Shown here piece after piece: positions 44,214 through 54,524 of a stretch of DNA of 64,000 nt. Origin of the DNA: Tetmemena sp. SeJ-2015 (lineage: Eukaryota > Ciliophora > Spirotrichea > Sporadotrichida > Oxytrichidae); contig JAJKFJ010021473.1 in the NCBI GenBank assembly GCA_027382625.1, positions 186,001 to 250,000 on the forward strand, given 5' to 3'. The first letter of the stretch is position 1. Every line of letters starts with the position of its first letter. Below the pieces are notes generated by a model that did not search any database, was not told the origin of the DNA, and saw nothing but the letters and a program-made list of their open reading frames with translations. Both the position numbers and the translations under genes were made by a program.

Positions 44214-46562
44214 ATGATGCAAGACCTAGTAATTGAGGATTCCTCCTTGGATGACCCGTTTCTTTCCGCAGAAAATTCTTTTAAAGCTCTCACCCTAGAT
44301 TGGGTTCGTGATAGATTCGAAGACAACAAAAGCAGCAACTAAAATGAGTTACCTGAGGGGAAGTAGTAAAAATTAGATAGAGGCAACTACTACTTTCAAA
44401 AGTTTAGTGAACAAACTGAGTTCGGTAAGATCAAGGTCAAGCAAGGAATTATCAAAAACTTTCCTGCTTTAATCTAATTTCAGTACAACATTTTAACCCG
44501 ATATATTTAATTAAAGCTTACAACATGATAATTACGAATGACGATTACGGGCATTGTAACTTTATCTTAAAGAGAAATATGAAGCTGTATCGCTCCGTAA
44601 AGTCTTGCCACCACTAAGTACTTGCTTTTGACAAAGATTTTGTGCTAGCATAAAGTCAATTTATTGTAAAAACCAGTATAGAGAGAATAAGATAAATAAT
44701 CAAAGTTTATTAAGCAGCGTAATAATTAACTTATCATGTTGCCAAATCTCAAAATTTTAATGTATTAAATTTAATTATTTCTTCAATCATTAGATGAATT
44801 ACTTTATCAACAATTTTAACAACATCATTGAAAAGAAAAATTTATTTTACCATTTTTAGCAAACTTTATTTACAAAAGAATCTTAGCAGTTTAAAATCAT
44901 TAAAAAAAAACTACAAGCTTAAAACTATATTCAAGTTATATCTTATTTCTACAGCTCATAATATTCTCTATTTAATAGTTTTTATCTGCTTTTGTAAAAC
45001 AAGCTTAAAATCCACAATCGCAAAAAGATGGTATCCTACTATCGAAATCTGACTATATAAGCGAAGCCTCAAGTCTTCAGACTAAGCAAGATATTTTACC
45101 TGTTTTGGTTCAAGAGCGTGGCCTAGTTCAAGATCATGAAATTCTTGTCTCATATTTTTAATGAACATCAAAATCAAGGATTTTGAACACACAATTCTTC
45201 TAGACAGAAAACAAAACTGGCTTTAAGCGTAATTTACTGGAAAAACTGCTCCCTATAAATATGAGATCATGATCAGAAGCGTTAAAATGATTTTTTATAA
45301 TGACAAAAAATCTTATTGCAAGTAAATTTAATTTTTTTCCCAATTTTTCATTTTGATAATACTATGAACTTGACCTTACTTCGGAACCCTACTTTTATAA
45401 ATTTGATTTTATCAATTCATTTTGAAGTCTCAACTGGGATTGCAGGAAGATGGATCTCAACTCATTATAGTTAAGAATTAAATTAAAATCGTTGATTAGT
45501 TAACATAGTAAAAGAAGAGGTGCAACTTTATTGTTGTTGAAATAGTACTAAAAACTCTGATATAAAGTTTTTTTTGAAAGTTTTTTAATAAAATATATAA
45601 GATTCTTCTTATCTATCTTTTTAGCACCTCTCTGAAGCGAGATATTAATTTCGCGCTAATTTACAAACTTCAAATGTATACCTCTGTGATTTTGTGTGGC
45701 CTTTAACTCTTGACTGAGCACTCCAAAACAAAAGTTTCAGGATATAAACTCTTACAATTTAATGGTTTATCCAATGAACTAATAAGTATTCAATTTGGAG
45801 TTACCTAAAGAGCCTTTGATTTGAATTAGTAATTTAATATTGCATAAGAATTAATTCTCAGCTATAACTAGTCTCTTTGCTAACAGAGATTATCAGATAA
45901 ATATTCAGAATGCTGCAATCTCGAGCAAATCCTTAGATATATATTTTAAGAAGTTGTCATCACTAATAGAGATTAGAATTAATAAAGAGAGCGAAGCATA
46001 GAAATAGGTTGCTTTGATCAAATTGCTTTACTCAATTAGTGCTTCTCTTACAATAGAATTTGGCACTCCTCTACAAATAATTTTTAAATGAGCTTTCTCC
46101 AAAGGAGAAGATGAGAAATTAACTAAAGGGAATACCTATTCTTATCAAGCTTTCTTCTAAATTAATAATAAAGTAACTTTATTTATTTCTTAAGATGAGA
46201 TCGGAATAAATAGTGACATGGAAACCCTAAATTTCGACTTTCAAATATTTAAGACCCTTAATAAAATTAACAAAATTTTGAGTTAAAACAAAGCATCGCA
46301 TCTTCTCATCCTGAAGAGCTGCATGGGATACGATCTTTTGCTAATTAGAAAACTTGATGATGGCAGGGGCAACATTTATTTTATTTGGATTGCTAAGATA
46401 TCTACCAAAGTAGTTATAAAAAAATAATTGCGTAATTTTAGTTTAAGCGATGCAAGCCAAGCTCCTCAAATTAATTAAATATAAATCTATCAGAAGCGAT
46501 TGAAGTAATATAACTTTGATTCTCTTTATAATAAATATCCCTTCGCCATTAATAATATCTGA
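44214..46562 (+). CDS. tandem paralogue A of an unrecognised protein family
   Basis: ATG ATG at 44214 opens MMQDLVIEDSSLDDPFLSA. Blocks shared with paralogue B: FQKFSEQTEFGKIKVKQGI, NKLKIHNRKKMVSYYRNLT followed by IQAKPQVF...FYLFWFKSVAQFK, GKTAPYKYEIMIRSV, and near the C terminus LSQNKASHLLIL...IRKLDDGRGNIY. Ends TGA 46560-46562. The intervening sequence needs several frame changes, more than elsewhere, and a ~300-bp dispersed repeat lies inside it (45478-45790). So this copy may be decayed or carry more IES. Function unknown; no catalytic motif or membrane segment is convincing. Confidence 0.45.
45478..45790. repeat. dispersed ~300-bp repeat, copy 1
   Basis: Shares with 58683-58990, in the same orientation, the blocks AATTAAATTAAAATCG.TGATT, GAG.TGCAACTT and GTTGAAAT at one end and AACTCTTGACTGAGC.CTCC plus ACAAAAGTTTCA.GATA at the other, about 280-310 bp apart in total. 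The centre is diverged. No terminal inverted repeat or coding frame was recognised. Confidence 0.7.
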
Positions 46563-46658
46563 TTAAATTTTGCCCTTTTTGTTTTTTTAAAAATAATTTT
46601 ATTTGTTTTTAGTCATTAGTTAAAGATGAAGAAGATATTTGCGTAAATATAAAAATTA

Positions 46659-48417
46659 ATGGATCCCTAATAGCAAGAATATTTATCTAATCAAGGACTA
46701 GAAGTAGAAATTGCTTAGGCAGCCTTGCAGCTTAAAAATATAAATTTCCAAGAGTAGCAAAATAACTTAGAAGAAGAGGAAGAAAAGAAAAATAAGGAGA
46801 CAGGCAGCTCTAAAGAACATCGTTTGTAGCATGAGAATTACATCTTCTAGAAGTTCTACGAGCAGACAGAATTTGGAAAAATACAAATCAAGCAGGGAAT
46901 CCTCAAGTATTTCCCATACATGATACAAATCAAACCCTGCTCAATACTTGCTAACTATTTTTAACGATCAAACCCCTGTAAATTATTAGCGAAATTTTAA
47001 ATAGGAGAGAAAGATTAATAATCTTGATACAATTTTATCTTATGTTTTTGTGAAGTGGAGACTAACAAATTCTCTTGGATAAACAAAAAGAATATGAAAA
47101 TCATTATCTAAAAGACAAATGTAAATCATCTTCACTCTTAAATCTTAGCCCACTGCAGGCACAATATCCTCTCATATATTCTACTCTGTAACAAACTTAA
47201 AGTCTACCAAAAGAAAAAGCGAGTATGCTACTACATAAATATAGATATCCAAGCAAAGCCGTAAGTCTTCACTATTAATCGCTCATTCTACCTCTTCTGG
47301 TTCAAAAATGTGGCAAGATTTAAATTTCTACATATGCCTTTATAATTCTAGTTACTCAATACGCATTAGAAACAGATTGTACAAACATTTTTAATGCCAA
47401 GAAACGAGCAATATCTACAAGTCTAGCGGCTTGGAAAAACTGCTTCATTTACCTACGAAATTCAAATAAGAACTGCAACTTCAATGCTAATTTATGAACT
47501 TTACTTGATCTTCAACTCTTTTAAAGTTAATTTTATCGACGAGCCTTATACTTTCAAGCTTTAATTCATTTTTAATTTTAGCTTAAAGAGAAGATAAGTC
47601 TAAGTTCAGAGACTCCACTTGTAAATCACTAGATGTCGAACATGAGATACTCTTTCAACATCATGAATAACTTTTTTGTTTGCTCTATTTTGGAAGTGCA
47701 AGCACTAAACAGGCAAGATTAGGCCTTTCTCAAAAAATTGTTCTTCATAACTACTTCTTTATTTTGTATAATAAATTTAAGATCCTGAAAGATGATCAAC
47801 TCCTTCTTGCTAATTACTTACTTATTTTTAACCAAAGATAGAGGTTTAAAAGACCTTGGAATTTTCATAAGGAACATGACTTTCTAATTGAACACAAAAG
47901 AATTCGAAACTAAGAACCAGCAGCAGCTCTTGAATAATAAGCTTAGACCACAGTTTAAGAAGAAGAATAAAAGGTAGATTTAAAGGAGACTGTTTTGAAA
48001 TACCTGCCTATCTTAGTTAAGCTTTCAGGTTAGGAATTGAGTCTCATGAGTAACTTCGGGGATATCTCTTTCGATACCAATGTCTTCAAAAAGTTTTCTA
48101 TAAATGAAATTAAGATTAAAAGGATGGTATTTTTTTTAAAGTTGAATCAGATTAACTCAGTGCTTTCGCAAAACAAGATAACTCATTTGATGCATCTTGA
48201 GTACATAAATTGCATCGAAATTTTCATGATCAGGAAACTCAATGATGGCAGAGGCAACATTAAATAAATTTATCTACTTCTTACATTTGGATTATTAAAA
48301 TACCTAAGAAAGTAATACAGAAGTTATAGTTCAAGTTGCATGAATCATTATAATGAGTTGCAAAGGAATAAAATAAGTTCCTTTATTTTTCTCATTAAAC
48401 ATCAAAACTTACCATGA
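46659..48417 (+). CDS. tandem paralogue B of the same unrecognised family
   Basis: ATG 46659 opens MDPQQQEYLSNQGLEVEIAQ, a Gln/Glu-rich N terminus. The family blocks follow: FQKFYEQTEFGKIQIKQGI, RHNILS...NKLKVYQKKKRVCYYIN then IQAKPQVF...FYLFWFKNVARFK, GKTASFTYEIQIRTA. A long open C-terminal frame from about 47760 runs (NYLLIFNQRQRF; KYLPILVKLSGQELSLM; LSQNKITHLMHL...IRKLNDGRGNI) to TGA 48415-48417. It is better preserved than A. A GT-AG intron probably starts at 47259 (GTAAGTC). About half of the residues in the shared blocks are identical. Unknown function. Confidence 0.5.
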
Positions 48418-48731
48418 TTTCTTCAAAATAGTAGTTTAAGAATAAGTATTGATTATAAATATTGAAGAGTACAGAATCTAATGAGTCTATTACTAAATGA
48501 GGCAGCTATAAGAAGGTATTATTTAATAAATACTTTCTTTAAAAGCTAGAAAGTTTAATCAATTAAACTAGCGTAAACAGGTTTCAGAGTCATATAAAAA
48601 GATTTAAAATTAACAATATCAAAGTTAAATTACTGTATCCATTTGTGCTCACCCACAACAAACTATAATTAAGACCACCAAACCTATTCCAATTCTACTT
48701 ATCAAAGACACCTAATATACAACATGAGTGA

Positions 48732-49120
48732 ATAAAATAACCTCAGCTAATCACAGAGACCCACAAATCGTTTATCATACATTAGTGTTATGAAAGTGAA
48801 GTTTAGATTATTTCTCATCTTAAATTGAATATAATTGTTGTATTGAATGAGACAAAAGCTTTCAGTGGGCATGACGTCACTTCGCCGTCAGGAGCCTCGA
48901 AAGGCTTTAAAATGCTGTTATGGATCAATAAGATATTGAAGTACCCCTACCGTGGAGAGTAGGAAATGAAGGAGGACTTACCCCTTCTCATCTCTCAAAT
49001 TAGCAACGAGTTTACTAACCACTAAAAGCAGCTTGTTACATTTTTTACTCATTTCTATTCTCCAATATTTTTATTGAGATCAGTCTTGCAGCGTGCAACT
49101 AAGGCTCACAGCACAAAAAG
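48732..49120 (+). CDS. unknown exon-like reading, possible ANTH/ENTH-type fragment
   Basis: An open stretch follows a TGA at 48729-48731 and ends at an apparent 5' splice site (AAAAG/GTAAG at 49120). It reads SHLKLNIIVVLNETKAFSGHDV then GFKMLLWINKILKYPYRG, a helix-rich pattern reminiscent of ANTH/ENTH helices that bind phosphoinositides. No start codon and no downstream continuation were found in this window, so it is a fragment or one MDS of a scrambled gene. The domain suggestion is weak. Confidence 0.3.
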
Positions 49121-49918
49121 GTAAGCTACTCCAAAGATATGGTTTACTTGAGTAATGTGATCATATAGTGCAGAAATTTATTTCTCGTCAAAGTATAATT
49201 ATTTGCATAAAATTTTGCAAAGTGAAACTCAGACAATTAGCAGAAGTCAATGATCAAAGCCAAAATTAAAAATAGACAGAGGTAAGACAGAAAATCCAAA
49301 TTATCTCATCAAAATATAGGATGATGATTATTTCGCAAAAGAAATCAATGAAGACAGTTTTCGCCATTTCTAAAGTATTTCTAAAAAAACTTGTTCGTTA
49401 TAATTTTAAAAAATTAAGATTAGAAAATAGTTTTTAAGAATCTCAAATCTCACTAAACAATTAAAGCTTTGTTCGTTTTAATTTTAAGAGAAAAATTTTC
49501 CTTTAATATAATATCAAAATTGGTAAGAAATCAATTCAAAAAATGATCCTTAAATGGTAAAGTCAATATTTATTAAATTGTTTTTTCCTCAATTAAAGCT
49601 TAAATATTGCTTTTAATAAGTTAATTATATTTTCAAAGCGCGAAATTAATTATCAAGAGAAAAATTTATTGAATAAAAAAATTTAATTTCAAATATTTTA
49701 GTTCTGATTTAAAATTTCTATTCTTTAATAAAGCTCAATTGAAATCCATATCCCATAAATCCTAAGGATATGGTATTTGAAATATATGCCTCAGTAAAGG
49801 TAAAAAATCTATATAGATAAACTGTGATGAGGCACCAAGTTTAAGGATAAAATTTAAGTAAAAAAAAATTTTTATTTAAAAAAAATAGAATAAAGAAATT
49901 CATTACAAATTCTTCTCT
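49121..49918. other. gene-free stretch
   Basis: Very AT-rich with poly-A and poly-T runs, notably 49860-49890. No supported reading frame. Confidence 0.5.
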
Positions 49919-50427
49919 ATGAGCAATACTATAATAGAGAAACCACAAGGGCCAACTTCACTGTCCATTCTTAGACTGTAACAGAAACTTCACTGAGGCA
50001 GGAAACTTGAAGACTCACATTAGAACTCATGTAAAGGTTAAAATGTTAGATATGACCAGTTTTCAAGTGCTTGTATCAAGATTGTGGCAAGACGTTTAAA
50101 TTGAAGCAGCATCTGAAGCACCACCTTGATAGTCACTAAAATGTGAACAGATATGTCTGCGACGTCACAAATTGCCAGAAGTCGTTTTCTAGAGCATCTA
50201 GACTCGAACTTCACATTAAGTCCGCTCACTCATCCACAAAATACTGTATTTTTTTCGAGTGTGAGATAGAAAATTGCGGCAAGATTTTTGCTGAGAAGGG
50301 AAATCTTCTAGTGCATATGAGAACTCACACTGGTGAGAAGCCTTACAATTGTAAGCACTGCTATAAAAGATTCACAACCATCGGAAACTGCAGAGACCAC
50401 GAGCGCCGACATGTGAAGGACAAGTAA
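49919..50427 (+). CDS. C2H2 zinc-finger protein (TFIIIA-like array)
   Basis: ATG 49919 (MSNTIIEKP). After a short frame correction near 49945 come fingers CPFLDCNRNFTEAGNLKTHIRTH, CLYQDCGKTFKLKQHLKHHL, CDVTNCQKSFSRASRLELHIKSAH, CEIENCGKIFAEKGNLLVHMRTH and CKHCYKRFTTIGNCRDHERRH, with the linker TGEKPY before the last. A 23-nt GT-AG intron (50036-50058) sits after the first finger. Ends at the stop following HVKDK (TAA read as Gln may extend a few codons to TGA). The CxxxxC spacing in the first four fingers resembles TFIIIA. Nucleic-acid binding is likely; the target is unknown. Confidence 0.75.
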
Positions 50428-50549
50428 GATTATTCAAGCTAATGATCATGATTATAATAAAATGAATGATAGATGAGCAAATTAATCCAAAATAAATAAG
50501 AAACTATTTTTATACCTTGATAGAGAAATATTTCTATAAGTTAGAATGT

Positions 50550-50905
50550 TCATATAAATCTTAATGTCTTTGGGAAGAAGTCTGAAGACTCCATCTGTAT
50601 GGATTCAAAGTCGCTAAGATTCGACTCAAACTAAAACTGCTTAAAAATTATATTACAAATGGTTGAAGCTTCACAGAAGCTTCTATGTCGTCTTCAAGTT
50701 GAGAGGAATTTAAAACTTTATCTTCAGGGCTCAATTTAAGAGTACTCTGTATAGAGTTATAGTAGCTGTCTGAGGCAGTAGGCTTGCGACTCTCGAAGTT
50801 TGAGTAACCCGATTTTATAATAGCAAAATTTAAGGATAAAATATTACTGTGTCTGAGGGATGGAATTAAAATAGGTGCAGTAGGAGTCATCATTGTCAAA
50901 GACAT
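50550..50905 (-). CDS. small Ser-rich protein, unknown
   Basis: ATG 50903-50905 (MSLTMMTPTAPILIPSLRHS) to TGA 50550-50552, about 110 residues. A 20-nt GT-AG-like insert (GTAATATAAT...GCAG, near 50650) joins KLQPF to FQFESNLSDFESIQMESS. It is convergent with the zinc-finger gene. Acidic/Ser-rich C terminus, no domain. Confidence 0.45.
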
Positions 50906-51446
50906 TCTGTTCCCCTTTTTTAAGATAGTATTATTGGTTAGATATACATTAACTATTGATTTTATTAATTTATTTATATTATAATTAAAATCAATTAAAA
51001 AGGGAAAAAGGGAGAAATCATTTTAAAAATTCTTGATTGAATTCTTTTTAAATCCAAGAGAGCAAAATTTAATCCTTTATAAACTTTGACCTCAATAATT
51101 CAAACTTTTATATTTTAATCATTAAAATAAATTTGAAGGAAAATTAAAATGCTAATTATTTTTATTGAGCTCCCTCTTTTCTGAGGATTTAAAATCGGTT
51201 TTATTATTTGCAGCTGATATTATTAAATTTTAATACTTTGTACTGAAATTATTATTGCATTCTTTAGCTAACTCCTTTTGCATTAACATCTCTGAGGCAT
51301 ATACTTTAAAATAGTACTTTTAAATGTTTTTTATTGATGCATCCGGTCCCATCTTGGGAGTGGTTTCAAACTTACTCAGAGTCATGTATGAACGGTGCTT
51401 AAAAATAAATATAGAGAGAGAGTATTGAAAGATCCTTATCCTCCTC
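50906..51446. other. gene-free stretch
   Basis: AT-rich intergenic DNA; nothing recognised. Confidence 0.5.
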
Positions 51447-51683
51447 TTGGAGATTAGTCACTCTTATCTAATCGTTGTTAATGTCCGCAGGATTAAGAAG
51501 AAAGATTCCTTCATCCTCTTTAAGCAAGCTTTTTCCAGCATTTTCGTGTCTTTTTATAAGGTCGGGAGGATTATAGACAAGGAAGTTTTGGTGGTGAACT
51601 TAAGAACTCAAATAGTTGAAGTCCATATTTTGGTTAGCTTACCTTCCGCTCCCACCTTTTATGCTACTATCCGCTACTAGTGA
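51447..51683 (+). CDS. hypothetical short frame
   Basis: A clean 79-codon frame (MEISHSYLIVVNVRRIKKK... to TGA 51681-51683) of fairly protein-like composition, open upstream of the Met for a further 10 codons. It has no homology I can name and no supporting context, so it may be chance. Confidence 0.25.
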
Positions 51684-51980
51684 ACAGTAATGAGGTATAG
51701 CAGGCTATAAAAACACTCAAAAATAATTTTAATCATTAAATTGTACTGATAAGATTTCTGGTGCTTGTCAATAGGATTCGGGGCTAATAAACTATCCTCG
51801 TTCGATATTATTCTAAAATGGTGAAACATTCCAGAGAGAAAATTAAAATTTAAATGATCTAAAACATTTGTGATTGATTGCATTGTTTTCATCAATTCAT
51901 CAATAAAGTGATAATGATTTCACTTATAATGAGATTGATTTGCCGAATACTTTTCAAATGAGCATATGAGTTTCATAATC

Positions 51981-52656
51981 TCAGAAGTTAAAGACACATC
52001 GCAATATTATATTCTCGCTATTGACGCTTTGGTCTCTTTTGGAAATCGCAGGATTCATCATGACATACCTTAGCCTCTGTGCAAGGTATTCCTTGTCCAT
52101 TTATTTTTCTCTAAATTTCTCATCCCTTCTATTGAAGGATAACCCATGGGGCATGTCAAAGTTCTTATCTTGGTGAATTTACAAGCTATCACCCGCGCAA
52201 TCAGCCTTGGAATAAATTCTGTTATAGCCATTAAGGGAGCGGTGCGAAAAATTTCCATCTAGATTTTTCATATCCTCTTCAAAGAGCAGAGGGCGAATTT
52301 GCCACTGTTCGTCATGCTGCATATCGAAATCATTCTCATAATCCATCTCTTCGTAATCGAGCTAAAATTAAAGGTTAGTAAAGAAGAAGTAAAAAACTGG
52401 AGTAATTTGGCCACGAAGATTTCGAATATCTTTCACGAATCTATTTAGAAGACAAGAGTGCGGATTCTTACCTTATTGAGCTTGTTAAAAGGATGCTTAG
52501 ATTCCAAATGTCTAAACAGTTGGTATCTGCGATACATATTTTTATATTATTTTGATAGTACTTGATTGTGCAGAATCTGCATTTATAGGGTCTATGAATA
52601 GGAATGAATGCTTGAATAATAATCATCCAAAGGATGGAGATTATTTGCTTACTCAA
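51981..52656 (-). CDS. single C2H2-like zinc-finger protein, 5' end unresolved
   Basis: Reads HRPYKCRFCT near 52585, then after an 11-nt AAAATA-flanked frame correction MYRRYQLFRHLESKHPFNK, giving a C-X2-C...H-X4-H unit. A GT-AG intron (about 52364-52471) leads to an acidic region (DYEEMDYENDFDMQHDE), a Ser/Asn-rich stretch and a helical end (DKEYLAQRLRYVMMNP), with TGA 51981-51983. No in-frame ATG before the finger. Probably nuclear. Confidence 0.45.
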
Positions 52657-52836
52657 ACTCGAAAAGATTCTAGCCTGAGTGATTCTCGATTATGCAAAAC
52701 ACTGAATGAATTTGAAAACCCTGTCAGGTAGCTAAATTGAGCTTAGAATAATCCTAATTTACATGAGTTCTAAAATATAGAAGAATATGAGAAGTTAATA
52801 CTACTTGAGGCAGTTGATTTAATTAAATTAATAGCA

Positions 52837-54315
52837 TCATTTAGAGAACTTCCCTGTCGATCTCAGATAAACTAAAAACACGAGGAATAAAGAATCTAAG
52901 ATTCCAAGGAAGTAGAACGGAGCCTGAATGCTTATGTTTTCAAAAAGATATGAGCCAAACTTTGTGATGAGTAGGATTCCAATAGCGCTAACTGAGTTAT
53001 TTAATCCTAAAATTGTCCCTCTCGTACCTTTCTCGATAATTTTATAGAGTAGTGATATAATTGCAATGTTTTAAGTCTGATTACCGACATTTAAGCATAT
53101 GACCACAATATATGTTAGCGAGCTTCTCGGGTCGTCAATCAATGAGAATAAAGCGATTCCGAAAGTTGAAATGCCGAAGACAAAGAGAAAGATTGAGCTA
53201 GATTTTACCTTGTCAGACACTATTCCTACAATGCAGGTACAAATCAGAGCAAGAAGCATGCTCATACCATTAAGTCTAGTGCTCAAAGATTTGGCCTGCT
53301 GTTATCCTATTTCATCTCTTGTGTAAAAGGAACTTATCCAAAGATTCAAATAGATGGTGGAAATAACATTTAGCATTCTGCAAAGAACTGAGCCTACTAG
53401 ACAGACGTTTAGTTCAACCTTAGATTGAATTTCTCCCTTTAGTTACCTTAGCATGATCTTAAACTTTTCTCTTTTACTTTCTTACTGAAAACTCTTCTTT
53501 TAGATCCTTGCGTCTTTTACAGCAAATAGGAGAAATAATGCTATTCCAAAAGTGAATGCTGTCTCAATAGCATAACTATGCTTATAAGTCATTTCTCTAG
53601 TAGCCCCAAACATTATGAACATCCCAAAAAGGACTCCAAGCCCGGCGAATAGTCCCACATAGGCACTAGCTCTTCCTCTTGTAGAGCTCTTGACATAATC
53701 CGCTACTAGGGGAGTTGAGGCGGGACCACTTAATCCGATCTAAAACATGCATCTACAAATTAGAAGGCCTGGGTAAACAGAAGAAAGCCAGGGCTGTATC
53801 ACAAATGCTAAGCAAGCTATAGAGAAGCCTACAAATATCGTAAGCCTTCTTCCTAGTAGATCATGCGATGAGCCTGATAGTAAATCGAAGAAAAGAGTAA
53901 TGAGTTAAGACCAGAAGATCAAGTCATTTACTATCACGGAGGATTATGATGTCGTAAGATTAAAGTAGTCTTCAGCTTGCAAAAGATAGACAAAAGACAC
54001 TTCGTAAAAAAGAAGGAACTAGAGCATAGTGAAGAGGATCAAAACCATTCCTATTATGTTCACAAGTTCCACGCCTTGCTTTACTTTGAGCTTGAGTATC
54101 TCTTTCGGCGCCTAATCAGATCTAGGGATTAATCTCTCGCTATAATCATACTTTTGACCAAGTTCATTAGGAGAAGGATCGTCTATTATAATAAAAGTAA
54201 GAATAATGGGAATCAAAGTTCTTATTAAAAAAGTTAAATTCCAGCCTAATTTTAGTAATTCAGAAACAGATCTGATTAGATAGTTCTGAATCGCTATAAT
54301 TTTTAGCTTATTTAC
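52837..54315 (-). CDS. major facilitator superfamily transporter
   Basis: One frame from about 54315 to TGA 52837-52839, about 490 codons, with TAA/TAG as Gln. It has ten or more hydrophobic segments, and the loop 2-3 signature reads FDLLSGSSHDLLGRR, matching the MFS G-X3-D-R/K-X-GRR pattern. Other segments include LLICRCMFQIGLSGPASTPLV and YAIETAFTFGIALFLLFAV. The charged central loop (DARIQKKSFQQESKREKFK) separates the two six-helix halves. No ATG occurs in the open frame before the first membrane segment (WNLTFLIRTLIPIILTF), so the first codons are on another exon or MDS. Substrate unknown. Confidence 0.7.
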
Positions 54316-54485
54316 TCAGGAAATTTTTTATCATATGACAGAGTTATTAGGGTGAATTATATAATTTATTTCTGTCTATTTAAAAGTGATATTTCGTGGT
54401 CATTTTATTTCGTGCTAAGGTTTGATTTGATTAAAAATTGTCTTGAAATACTAGCCTAGCATTTACCTATCTTAATTAACTATTT

Positions 54486-54524
54486 TTAGATAATTTTGAT
54501 GTTGCCAGAGAATCATGCTTGCAA
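54486..54524 (+). other. GPI8 MDS2
   Basis: Bounded by TTAG (54486-54489, shared with the end of MDS1 at 55381-55384) and TCATGCTTGCAA (54513-54524, shared with the start of MDS3 at 55431-55442). Encodes IILMLPENHAC. Confidence 0.75.

Noticed and set aside
48860..48900. GC-rich patch with TGACGTCA as a regulatory palindrome
   Set aside because: TGACGTCA is a perfect CRE-like octamer, but it lies inside a protein-like frame (FSGHDVTSP) and a single 8-mer is expected by chance at this scale.
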